Source: Dyella_B sp035503745
Lineage (GTDB): Bacteria; Pseudomonadota; Gammaproteobacteria; Xanthomonadales; Rhodanobacteraceae
DNA length: 64,000 nt
NCBI RefSeq assembly: GCF_035503745.1
Contig: NZ_DATJTC010000018.1
Coordinates: 1 to 64,000, forward strand
Reading direction: 5' to 3'
Shown in pieces: positions 7,180 to 14,910 of the stretch (the first letter of the stretch is position 1; the number at the start of each line of letters is the position of its first letter). The notes beneath the pieces are model-generated. The model was given only the letters and a program-made list of their open reading frames with translations. It was not told the DNA's origin and made no database searches. A program made the position numbers and the translations under genes.

Positions 7180-8076
7180 GTGAATGCCGAAAGAGCCGCT
7201 TTTGACACCCCGTTGCGCGAAGTCGTCCCGGGGGTGCTGATGAAATTTGAATGCGATAACCCTGGCGGAAGCCACAAGGCACGGGCCGCGCGGCGTGTCA
7301 TCGAAGAGGCCGTCCAATCCGGACAAGTCGTGCCCGGCAAAACGATCGTCGTGGAAAAGACCGGGGGCAACTTCGGATTTGGTCTGGCGGTTGCTTGTCA
7401 TGCATTAGGTACGGAGGTGGAGCTTGCGGTCGGACTTGGGTTCAGCGCGGTCAAGCGCCGTTGCCTTGAAGTGTTTGGCGCTCGGCTGATCGGCGTGGAC
7501 ATGCTGGAGCAAGGTGCAACGCCAAAGGAGGTTGTCGAATGGCGACTGAGCGAAGCATCAAGGGACGGGGTAAGTTGCTTCTACACCGATCAGTTCTCCA
7601 ATGCGGCGAGCGTGAAGGCGCACGAGTTCGAGACGGGGCGTGAAATGGTTGAACAGCTGCGCCAATGGCCGCAGGTGCAAGCGCTGACATTCGTAGCGTG
7701 TGCCGGTACCGGGGCGAGCCTCACAGGCGTGGCGCGGGCTCTCAGGGCCGCCCATGACGAGGTGAACTGTGTTCTGGTGGAGCCGGAGGGGTGCAACGCC
7801 TCGACGGGCGCTTTCGCCGAGCATGCATTTGAGGGAATGTCTGTTGGCGTTGCGCCGCCCTTCCTTGACTGGCAGCAGGTGCAAGATCACCGCACGGTAA
7901 CGTTCGATGCCGCAATGGAGACGAGAAGGCGGTTTTGCCAGCGCACCGGCTATTTCGTTGGCAACACCACTGCGGCCTGTTTAACCGTGGCGATGCAGCT
8001 CGCAAAGCGCTTGCCGGACGGGCACAAGGTCATTCTTCTCTTTTACGATCACGGGTTATGGTACCTGCCGGCTTGA
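7180..8076 (+). CDS. Cysteine-synthase/CBS-family PLP enzyme
   Basis: This 298-residue fold-type II PLP protein has NPGGSHKARAA with the probable Schiff-base Lys33, a KTGGNFGFGLA substrate loop (60-70) where CysK has TSGNTG, and a phosphate-binding ACAGTGASLTGVARAL loop (174-189). These enzymes eliminate the beta-substituent of O-acetylserine and add a nucleophile. The altered substrate loop makes ordinary sulfide as nucleophile doubtful, so the product could be another beta-substituted alanine. The start is GTG 7180 with TAGGGA nine bases upstream. It is the last gene of the cassette, with 18 bases separating it from the transporter. Confidence 0.8.
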   Translation: MNAERAAFDTPLREVVPGVLMKFECDNPGGSHKARAARRVIEEAVQSGQVVPGKTIVVEKTGGNFGFGLAVACHALGTEVELAVGLGFSAVKRRCLEVFGARLIGVDMLEQGATPKEVVEWRLSEASRDGVSCFYTDQFSNAASVKAHEFETGREMVEQLRQWPQVQALTFVACAGTGASLTGVARALRAAHDEVNCVLVEPEGCNASTGAFAEHAFEGMSVGVAPPFLDWQQVQDHRTVTFDAAMETRRRFCQRTGYFVGNTTAACLTVAMQLAKRLPDGHKVILLFYDHGLWYLPA

Positions 8077-8401
8077 GGTCGGCGTTCGCATTGCATCGAC
8101 AGGCCGCTGATCTTCAACGGCGCTTTTTCCCTTATCGGATTCGGCGCCCGGCGTCACGCGGGTGCTGGCATGCCAATGGGCAGGCCTCTGCATGTGCAAT
8201 CTGCCGGCATCGGACGCGAGGCGGGCCTGAGCTTCCTGGCCTGGGCCGAAGTTCTGTTTCCGGCAACTACCCCGGAAGGTAGCCGGGAGGGAGCCGGGTC
8301 GGCGGTACCGCTGTAGTGGGCGAAGGCGCCCTTAGCCATTTGGCCGATCTGTCTGGCTGGGAAAAAAATGCCCCTGACCGACAAAGATTTATGTCCGAGG
8401 G

Positions 8402-8430
8402 TTGACACTCTCGCACCGCAGCATGACAAT
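8402..8430 (+). promoter_or_regulatory. Sigma-70-like promoter upstream of the mgtA leader
   Basis: TTGACA at 8402-8407 is followed after 17 bases by GACAAT at 8425-8430. Transcription would start near 8437, giving an approximately 600-base leader in front of mgtA. The -35 match is perfect; the -10 agrees with the consensus at four of six positions. Confidence 0.45.
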
Positions 8431-8626
8431 GCACGCGCCCACCGGCGCGGTATCACCGGCAGGGCCTCTGTCCGAACTTAACCAAGGCATATGGACGTTT
8501 ACCCTAGTCGCAACGTCGACATCCGCGAGCATCGGGTGCCGGCATTGCATAACAAGCTGATCGTTCGCGGCAACCGCCAGCGGTTGGCCGGCGCTTTCCT
8601 CCACTAGGGAAGTCCGGCCCGCTCCT

Positions 8627-8649
8627 AACGGTGCCGTGAGCACCGTTTT
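8627..8649 (+). terminator. Hairpin with short T run just before the leader ORF
   Basis: AACGGTGC (8627-8634), loop CGTGA, GCACCGTT (8640-8647), then TT. The eight-base-pair stem sits four bases before the GAGGAG ribosome site of the small ORF. It may act as a weak terminator/attenuator or limit access to that ribosome site. Confidence 0.45.
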
Positions 8650-8664
8650 AGAGGAGATGGGCCA

Positions 8665-8880
8665 ATGAAGCTCCTTCGCGATTTCTTTCGTCTGCGCACC
8701 GCGGGTCGGTTTTCCCTGTCCGGCCGCCGCGAGCCGGTGCGCGTTTCCATTTCAGTAACCGTGCCGCAGCCGCTGAACCAGCCGGCCGCCCAGGCGCGCC
8801 CCGCGGCCCCTTGGCACGAACAGCCGCCGGCCGGCACGTCGCGTACGTCCCGTCATCTTCATCTGGTATCTAGCCTCTGA
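8665..8880 (+). CDS. Proline-rich small ORF in the mgtA leader (candidate leader peptide)
   Basis: This 71-residue ORF has a strong Shine-Dalgarno (GAGGAG, 8651-8656) eight bases before its ATG. Eight of its 71 codons are Pro, all in residues 24-55 (VPQPLNQP, RPAAP, QPP). It has no hydrophobic segment and no recognisable domain. It lies 158 bases before mgtA in the same orientation. In enterobacteria mgtA is controlled by translation of a short proline-codon-containing leader ORF (mgtL); no sequence similarity is seen here, so functional equivalence is inferred from position and composition. It could also be a small standalone protein. Confidence 0.5.
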   Translation: MKLLRDFFRLRTAGRFSLSGRREPVRVSISVTVPQPLNQPAAQARPAAPWHEQPPAGTSRTSRHLHLVSSL

Positions 8881-8970
8881 TGCGCCGTAGCAATCTGCGC
8901 AAGGGCTGGCCTCCACCACCAAGGTCGCTTTGCCGGCCGGGGTGGTTGCCCCTCGGCCGCGGATTGCCGT

Positions 8971-9036
8971 AGCGGAAGTAAGTCGTTCCCGACGCTCGCT
9001 TCCCTGCCGCATGCATAGGACATCCACGGAAGCGAG
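8971..9036 (+). promoter_or_regulatory. Predicted SD-sequestering hairpin with competing fold upstream of mgtA
   Basis: CTCGCTTCC (8995-9003) is a perfect nine-base complement of GGAAGCGAG (9028-9036), and the latter contains the GGAAG ribosome-binding site of mgtA (start 9039). An alternative hairpin uses AGCG (8971-8974) with CGCT (8993-8996) and GGAA (8974-8977) with TTCC (8986-8989), overlapping the left arm of the first. The two folds are mutually exclusive, the usual layout of a translational switch. Confidence 0.5.
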
Positions 9037-9038
9037 AC

Positions 9039-11708
9039 ATGATGAAGCACTCCACCCAGGCTGTTATGGCCAAGGCTGTCGCCAAAGTGACGGCAGCCGC
9101 GTCCACGCGCGTGGCCGCCGCCCAGGAAGCGTTCAAAGAGAACGAGGCGCTGCTTGCCAGCCTGGACGCCACCACGGCGGGCCTTAACGAAGAGCAGATC
9201 ACCGAGCGCCTGGATCGCGATGGCGTGAACGAGGTCTCGCACGAAAAGCCGCCGCATTGGACGGTGCAGCTGCTGCGCGCGTTCAAGAACCCCTTCATCA
9301 TCGTGCTGCTGATTCTGGCGGTGGTGCAGGTGGTGCTGACGCCGGACGATCTGTCCGGCCCGGTCATCATCGCGGTGATGGTGGGCATCAGCGTGCTGTT
9401 GAGCTTCACGCAGGAATACCGTTCCTCGCAGGCGGCGGAAAAACTCAAGGCGATGGTGCGCAACACCGCCACTGTCACCCGCCGCGCGTCGGATGGACAT
9501 AGCGAACGCATCGAAGTGCCGGTGGGCGAGCTGGTGGTGGGCGACATCGTGCACCTGGGGGCGGGCGACATGGTGCCCGCCGACCTGCGCCTGCTCTCCG
9601 CGAAGGACCTGTTCATCAGCCAGGCGATCCTTACCGGCGAATCGCTACCGGTGGAGAAGGCCGCGCCGGGCCAGGCGCATCTGGTCGAAGGCGGCGAGCA
9701 CGGTGCGCAACAGGGCAATCCGCTGGATCTGCCCACCATCTGCTACATGGGCACCAACGTGGTGAGCGGCACGGCCACGGCCGTAGCCGCGGCAACCGGC
9801 TCGCGCACCTACCTGGGGTCGCTGGCGCGCACCATCGTGGGCGAGCGCGTGCAGACCAGCTTCGACCGCGGCGTGAGCAGCGTGAGCTGGCTGCTGATCC
9901 GCTTCATGCTGGTGATGGTGCCGGTGGTGCTGGGCATCCAGTGGTACAAGCACGGCTTCCTGGAGGCGCTGCTGTTCGCGCTGTCGGTGGCGGTGGGCCT
10001 GACGCCGGAAATGCTGCCGCTGATCGTCACCGCCAACCTCGCCAAGGGCGCGATGGCGATGTCGCGGCGCAAGGTGGTGGTCAAGCGCTTGAATGCCATC
10101 CAGAACTTCGGCGCGATGGACGTGCTGTGTACGGACAAGACCGGCACCCTCACGCTGGACAAGATCGTGCTGGAACGCCACCTTGACCTCGACGGCGAGG
10201 ATTCGGAAGACGCGCTCGAATACGGCTACCTCAACAGCCACTTCCAGACCGGCTTGAAAAACCTGATGGACAAGGCCGTGCTGGCGCATCGCGATCTGGA
10301 GCCGATCGTGGCGCGCTATCGCGTGGTGGACGAAATTCCGTTCGACTTCCAGCGCCGCCGCATGTCGGTGGTGCTGGCCAACGGGCACGGCCATCATCTG
10401 CTGGTATGCAAGGGCGCGGTGGAGGAGATGCTTGCCATCGCCACCCGGGAACGTCGCGGCGATGAAACCGTGCCGATGACCGACGAGCGCCGCCGCGAGA
10501 TCAAGGCGATGACCCGTCGCCTCAACGAAGACGGCCTGCGCGTGCTGGTGGTGGCGATCAAGGAAGACGCACCGCGCAGCGGCGCCTATGGCGTGGCCGA
10601 TGAAGCGGAGTTGACGGCGGTGGGTTGCCTGGCCTTCCTCGATCCGCCCAAGGATACGGCGGCCACGGCGATCGCCGCGCTTCACCATCACGGCGTCACG
10701 GTGAAAGTGATCACCGGCGACAACGAGGCGGTGACGCGCAAGATCTGCCGCGAAGTGGGCCTGGACGTGGAGAACTCCGCGCAGGGCCGCGACATCGAAC
10801 CGCTGGAAGACGCCGAGCTGGACGACCTGGTCAAGCGCACCACCGTATTTGCCAAGATGTCGCCGCTGCAAAAGGCGCGCGTGGTCAAGTCGCTGCAGCG
10901 CCAGGGCCATACGGTGGGCTTCCTCGGCGACGGCATCAACGACGCGCCCGCGCTGCGCGAAGCGGATGTGGGCATTTCGGTCGATACCGCCACCGATATC
11001 GCCAAGGAGTCGGCGGACATCATCCTGCTCGAAAAGAACCTGATGGTGCTCGAAGAAGGCGTGATCGAAGGCCGCATCACTTTCGGCAACATCATCAAGT
11101 ACATCAAGATGACGGCCAGCTCCAACTTCGGCAACGTGCTCAGCATGGTGGCGGCGGCGTTCTTCCTGCCGTTCCTGCCGATGTTGCCGCTGCAGATCCT
11201 GGTGTTGAACCTGCTGTACGACATCTCGCAGCTGTCCATTCCGTTCGACCGCATGGACGACCAATACCTGCGCAAGCCGCGCAAGTGGGATGCCAGCGAC
11301 ATCGGCCGCTTCATGGTCTGGATCGGCCCGACCAGTTCGATCTTCGACATCACCACCTTCGCGCTGTTGTGGTATCTGTTCGGCGCAAACAATCAGGCTC
11401 ACCAGGCGTTCTTCCAGTCCGGCTGGTTCATCGAGAGCCTGCTGACGCAGACGCTGGTGGTGCACATGATTCGCACGCGCAGGATACCGTTCGTGCAGAG
11501 CGTGGCGGCGGCGCCGGTACTGGGCCTGACCACCGCGATCATCGTCATCGGCATGCTCATTCCGTTCACCGGCGTGGGCCCGAAGATCGGCATGGTGGAA
11601 CTGCCCGGCGTGTATTTCGGCTGGCTGGCGGCGACGGTGGCGGCCTACTGCGCGCTGACGCAGGTGATGAAGCTGCTCTACATCCGCCGTTACGGACGCT
11701 GGCTCTGA
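9039..11708 (+). CDS. mgtA: Magnesium-transporting P-type ATPase (type IIIB)
   Basis: This protein has 889 residues. It shows P-type ATPase hallmarks: the LTGES actuator motif, phosphorylation site CTDKTGTLT with Asp366, KGAVEEML and GDNEAVTRKICREVGLD in the nucleotide domain, and GDGINDAPALREADVGIS in the hinge. The PFMxP-equivalent helix is LTPEMLP, and LNLLYDISQLSIPFD in TM6 fits MgtA/MgtB importers. It would import Mg2+ into the cytoplasm at the cost of ATP. A second in-frame ATG is at 9042. Regulation probably acts through the upstream leader with the proline-rich ORF and the SD-sequestering hairpin. A stem-loop follows the stop. Confidence 0.95.
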   Translation: MMKHSTQAVMAKAVAKVTAAASTRVAAAQEAFKENEALLASLDATTAGLNEEQITERLDRDGVNEVSHEKPPHWTVQLLRAFKNPFIIVLLILAVVQVVLTPDDLSGPVIIAVMVGISVLLSFTQEYRSSQAAEKLKAMVRNTATVTRRASDGHSERIEVPVGELVVGDIVHLGAGDMVPADLRLLSAKDLFISQAILTGESLPVEKAAPGQAHLVEGGEHGAQQGNPLDLPTICYMGTNVVSGTATAVAAATGSRTYLGSLARTIVGERVQTSFDRGVSSVSWLLIRFMLVMVPVVLGIQWYKHGFLEALLFALSVAVGLTPEMLPLIVTANLAKGAMAMSRRKVVVKRLNAIQNFGAMDVLCTDKTGTLTLDKIVLERHLDLDGEDSEDALEYGYLNSHFQTGLKNLMDKAVLAHRDLEPIVARYRVVDEIPFDFQRRRMSVVLANGHGHHLLVCKGAVEEMLAIATRERRGDETVPMTDERRREIKAMTRRLNEDGLRVLVVAIKEDAPRSGAYGVADEAELTAVGCLAFLDPPKDTAATAIAALHHHGVTVKVITGDNEAVTRKICREVGLDVENSAQGRDIEPLEDAELDDLVKRTTVFAKMSPLQKARVVKSLQRQGHTVGFLGDGINDAPALREADVGISVDTATDIAKESADIILLEKNLMVLEEGVIEGRITFGNIIKYIKMTASSNFGNVLSMVAAAFFLPFLPMLPLQILVLNLLYDISQLSIPFDRMDDQYLRKPRKWDASDIGRFMVWIGPTSSIFDITTFALLWYLFGANNQAHQAFFQSGWFIESLLTQTLVVHMIRTRRIPFVQSVAAAPVLGLTTAIIVIGMLIPFTGVGPKIGMVELPGVYFGWLAATVAAYCALTQVMKLLYIRRYGRWL

Positions 11709-11720
11709 TCCAGTAAAGCG

Positions 11721-11747
11721 GCCCTTTCTCCCTGATGGAGGAAGGGC
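11721..11747. terminator. Stem-loop after mgtA
   Basis: GCCCTTTCTCC (11721-11731) pairs with GGAGGAAGGGC (11737-11747) with one wobble and a five-base loop. No T run follows, so termination may be Rho-dependent or weak. The right arm also looks like a ribosome site for an in-frame ATG at 11749, which is an alternative start of the next gene. Confidence 0.4.
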
Positions 11748-11871
11748 GATGAAGGCAAATCCCAACTGGCCGCCATGCCTTGCCTGGCGGGCTTGGGCCT
11801 TGCCGCACATGCGGTTCCCGTCCATCGTGGAAAGGACACGGCGGGAACGTTCGATTCAAGGAGTTGCCCGG

Positions 11872-13539
11872 ATGAAAGGCACGTTCGCTTTCTTCGATAT
11901 CTTCGGCTACGTTGCGCTGCTGCTGTGGGGCACGCACATGGTCACCAGCGGCGTTCTGCGCGGCTACGGCAGCGCGTTGCGTCGCGGCCTTGGCCGCTAC
12001 CTGGAGCGGCGCCCCACGGCGTTCACGTTCGGCGTGTGCATTACCGCGCTGCTGCAGAGCAGTACCGCCGCCGGCATGATGGCGACGTCGTTCGCGGCGG
12101 GCGGTTTTCTGGGTCTCACGCCCGGATTGGTGGTCATGCTTGGTGCCAACGTCGGCACTACGCTGATCGTGCAGGTGATGTCGTTCGACATCGCGCTGGT
12201 CGCGCCGATCCTCATTTTGCTGGGCACCGCCATGCATCGCCGCTCCGACGACGCACGCCATCAGAACCTTGGCCGCGTGGGCATCGGGCTGGGGCTGATG
12301 CTGCTCGCCTTGCATCTGCTGGTGCTGACCATGGCGCCGATCCAGAACGCACAAGCCGTGCGCGCGGTGATGGAGAGCCTTGCCGGCGAACCCGTGCTGG
12401 TGCTGCTGGCAACGGCGCTCCTTACCTGGCTGTGCCATTCCAGCGTGGCGGTGGTGCTGTTGATCGTGTCCTTCGCCACCGCCGGTGTCGTCGATACGCA
12501 GGAAGCGTTGGCGATGGTGCTCGGCGCCAATCTCGGCGGCACCTTGCCGGCCTTGCTGGAAGCCCACACGCCGGTGGCGCGCCGGCTGCCGCTGGGCAAT
12601 GTGCTGGTGCGCGCGACCGGCTGCCTGGTCTGCCTGCCGTTGCTGCATCCGCTTACGCAATGGCTGGCGCCGCTGGGCGCGTCGCCCGCGCGTATCGCGG
12701 TGAACTTCCATACCGCGTTCAACCTTGCCCTGGCGGTGATCTTCATCCTGCCGATCGAACGTTTTGCGCAGCTGCTGGTGCGCCTGTTGCCCGAACCGCC
12801 GCGTCCGGCCGATCCGGGCATGCCGCTGTACCTGGACGAGGCCGCGCTCGAAAGCGCCAACGTGGCGCTGGTCAACGCCACGCGCGAATCCATGCGCATG
12901 GCCGATACCGTCGAAGGCATGCTGACCAGTCTGGTGGAGGTGTTCGGCAAGGACGACGCCGCGCGTGCCACCACCATCAGCCGCATGGATCCATGGCTCG
13001 ATCGCCTGGGCATCGCGATCCGCCAATACCTCACGGATCTTGGCAGCGAAGCCTTGAACGAAGAGGACGGCGCGCGCAGCCAGGAGATCCACGCGTTCGT
13101 GATGAACATCGAGCACATCGGCGACATCACCGCCAACAATCTGATGGAATTTGCCGCCAAGAAAGCGCAAAGCGGACAGGATTTTTCAGCCGAGGACATC
13201 CAGGATCTTGCGATCATGCATGCGCAGGTGATGGAAAGCCTGCGCCTGGCGATCACGGTGTTCATGCGCGGCGACCTGCGCGCGGCCCAGCAGCTGGTCG
13301 AGCGTAAAGAACTGTTATGGCGGTTGGAAAACGAATCGTCGGACCGGCATATTCGCGCCTTGCGCGAACATCGCGATGGCGGCGGCGGCGATGTGTACCT
13401 GCGCATCCTGCGCGACTTGCGGCGCATCCATTCGCATCTGGCGGCGATCGCCTATCTGCCGCTGGAGCGGGCCGGCCTGTTGCAGGACCGGCTGGTTCGC
13501 GGCGCCCTTTCCAACGCTGCCGCACAAGGAAAAGCTTGA
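11872..13539 (+). CDS. Na/Pi cotransporter family protein with PhoU-like tail
   Basis: This 555-residue protein carries the two inverted NptA/YjbB repeats: QSSTAAGMMATSFAAGG with GANVGTTL in the first half and HSSVAVVLLIVSFATAG with GANLGGTLPAL in the second. The C-terminal approximately 200 residues are soluble and helical, resembling PhoU. It is expected to move phosphate with Na+, probably outward for YjbB-type proteins. The start is ATG 11872 with CAAGGAG ten bases upstream; an in-frame ATG at 11749 would add 41 polar residues before the first helix and is less likely. Its position behind mgtA may reflect linked Mg2+/phosphate balance, which is inference. Confidence 0.88.
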   Translation: MKGTFAFFDIFGYVALLLWGTHMVTSGVLRGYGSALRRGLGRYLERRPTAFTFGVCITALLQSSTAAGMMATSFAAGGFLGLTPGLVVMLGANVGTTLIVQVMSFDIALVAPILILLGTAMHRRSDDARHQNLGRVGIGLGLMLLALHLLVLTMAPIQNAQAVRAVMESLAGEPVLVLLATALLTWLCHSSVAVVLLIVSFATAGVVDTQEALAMVLGANLGGTLPALLEAHTPVARRLPLGNVLVRATGCLVCLPLLHPLTQWLAPLGASPARIAVNFHTAFNLALAVIFILPIERFAQLLVRLLPEPPRPADPGMPLYLDEAALESANVALVNATRESMRMADTVEGMLTSLVEVFGKDDAARATTISRMDPWLDRLGIAIRQYLTDLGSEALNEEDGARSQEIHAFVMNIEHIGDITANNLMEFAAKKAQSGQDFSAEDIQDLAIMHAQVMESLRLAITVFMRGDLRAAQQLVERKELLWRLENESSDRHIRALREHRDGGGGDVYLRILRDLRRIHSHLAAIAYLPLERAGLLQDRLVRGALSNAAAQGKA

Positions 13540-13785
13540 ACTTGGACAGTCACGCGCAAGCAGAACCAACGACAATTTACCCGCCTTAGAGCCTGTCTGC
13601 GCGTGCGCTCCAGCAGGAGCGTCACCCGGCAGCGGAGGTCATATAGGCGGCCAAAACCCGCGGTTCCGGGATACGCCAGGTCGTTCAAACGCAGCGACCT
13701 GCCTGCCCTTCACCGTTTTGCAACAGCTCTGTGGCCTTGTGGTTGCAGAAAACGCATTCGAGCGTCAAGCCGAAGGGAAATCCCT

Positions 13786-14910
13786 ATGTTTCATCTGACG
13801 ACCCATGGACTGCGAGTATCCGTAGCCATTGCCGTGGCACTGGGCGTGGCCGCCTGCTCGCGCGGCTCCAGCGACGATGTCCAAGCCCCGCCGTCCTTCA
13901 CCGTGGATCACGGTTTGTTGAAGGTGCCCGCCGATTCCCCGCTGCGCAAGGAGCTGGTGGTGCAGCCGGTGCAGGTGCGGGCCGCGCCGCACGCCATGGC
14001 GTTTCCCGCCAATGTGGAAGCGGACCCGGCACGCACCGCCAACGTGCTGCCCGCGCTGACCGGCAAGGTGGTCGAGCTGAAGGTGGGCCTGGGCGATCGG
14101 GTCAACCGCGGCCAGTTGCTGGCGGTGGTCGATTCGGGCGACATGGCCCAAGCCAACGCCGACGTAGTGAAGGCGCGCGATGCGCTGGATCTGGCCAGGA
14201 AAGCGCTGGATCGCGCGCGCGGGGTAAAAGCTGCCGGCGGCAGTGCGGCCAAAGACCTGGAGGCAGCGCAGAGCGGCTTCAACCAGGCGCAGGCCGAATA
14301 CGACCGCGCACGCACGCGCCTTGTGTCATTGAGCGGTTCGCCCGACGCCAGCACCGCGCGTCCCATGCAGGTGACGGCGCCCATCAGCGGTTACGTCACG
14401 GCGCTTTCGGTGGCACCGGGAACCTATGTCAACGATCCCACCACCGCGATGATGACCATCTCGAACCTGGACATGGTGTGGATCACCGCCAACGTGCCGG
14501 AAATCGATTCGGGATTGATCGCCAAGGGCCAGGCGGTGGATGCCACGCTCTGGGCCTATCCGGGCCAGGTATTCCACGGCAGCGTCAGCTTCGTCAGCCC
14601 CGTGCTGCAGCCGGACACGCGGCGCGACCTGGTGCGCGTGGCTTTCGCCAACCCCGATGGCCGGCTCAAGCCCAACATGTTCGCCACGGCGAGCATCGAC
14701 ATTCCCCAACCGGCGCAGGTGTTCGTGCCTGAATCGGCGCTGGTGATGAACAACGACAGCACCACCGTGTTCGTGGAAGTGTCGCCGTGGACGTTCGAGC
14801 GCCGCGCCGTCGATCTGAGCTACGACGAGAGCGATGGCACGCGGGTGCTGAAGGGCTTGAAGGCTGGCGATCGCGTGGTCGTCAGGGGCGGAGTGCTGCT
14901 CAATGATTAA
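13786..14910 (+). CDS. RND efflux periplasmic adaptor, lipoprotein
   Basis: The 374-residue HlyD/CusB-type membrane fusion protein has a signal peptide ending in GVAAC, giving lipidated Cys24. A lipoyl half (LPALTGKVVELKVGLGDRVNRGQLLAVVDS), an alpha hairpin (about 120-180), the second lipoyl half (VTAPISGYVTALSVAPGTYV) and a beta-barrel segment follow. It bridges the inner-membrane pump and the outer-membrane channel encoded next. Its stop overlaps the pump ATG by eight bases. The 246 bases before it contain a CGCTCC/GGAGCG hairpin near 13606-13621 but no recognised regulator gene. Confidence 0.9.
   Translation: MFHLTTHGLRVSVAIAVALGVAACSRGSSDDVQAPPSFTVDHGLLKVPADSPLRKELVVQPVQVRAAPHAMAFPANVEADPARTANVLPALTGKVVELKVGLGDRVNRGQLLAVVDSGDMAQANADVVKARDALDLARKALDRARGVKAAGGSAAKDLEAAQSGFNQAQAEYDRARTRLVSLSGSPDASTARPMQVTAPISGYVTALSVAPGTYVNDPTTAMMTISNLDMVWITANVPEIDSGLIAKGQAVDATLWAYPGQVFHGSVSFVSPVLQPDTRRDLVRVAFANPDGRLKPNMFATASIDIPQPAQVFVPESALVMNNDSTTVFVEVSPWTFERRAVDLSYDESDGTRVLKGLKAGDRVVVRGGVLLND

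Larger units (their letters stand above)
8077..8664. other. Long intergenic region: end of cassette and mgtA leader promoter
   Basis: No gene is supported in these 588 bases. The left part (about 8077-8340) contains a hairpin made by CTACC and GGTAG flanked by CCGG repeats (about 8258-8286) and a small GGGCG/CGCCC stem (near 8317-8330). The right part holds a promoter-like sequence at 8402-8430 and a strong hairpin at 8627-8647 immediately before the proline-rich leader ORF. I could not match any known riboswitch consensus. Confidence 0.5.

Noticed and set aside
8077..8345. Possible riboswitch in the gap after the cassette
   Set aside because: Hairpins are present, but I could not match the M-box, yybP-ykoY, cobalamin, TPP or guanidine consensus; a covariance search would be needed.
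9645..11825. 726-codon open frame antisense to mgtA
   Set aside because: The translation is low-complexity His/Arg/Gln-rich, as expected from the complement of a GC-rich gene, and has no domain; mgtA is certain on the other strand.
11749..11871. Longer N-terminus for the Na/Pi cotransporter starting at ATG 11749
   Set aside because: A ribosome site is present, but the 41 added residues are polar and unlike the family; ATG 11872 starts just before the first helix.
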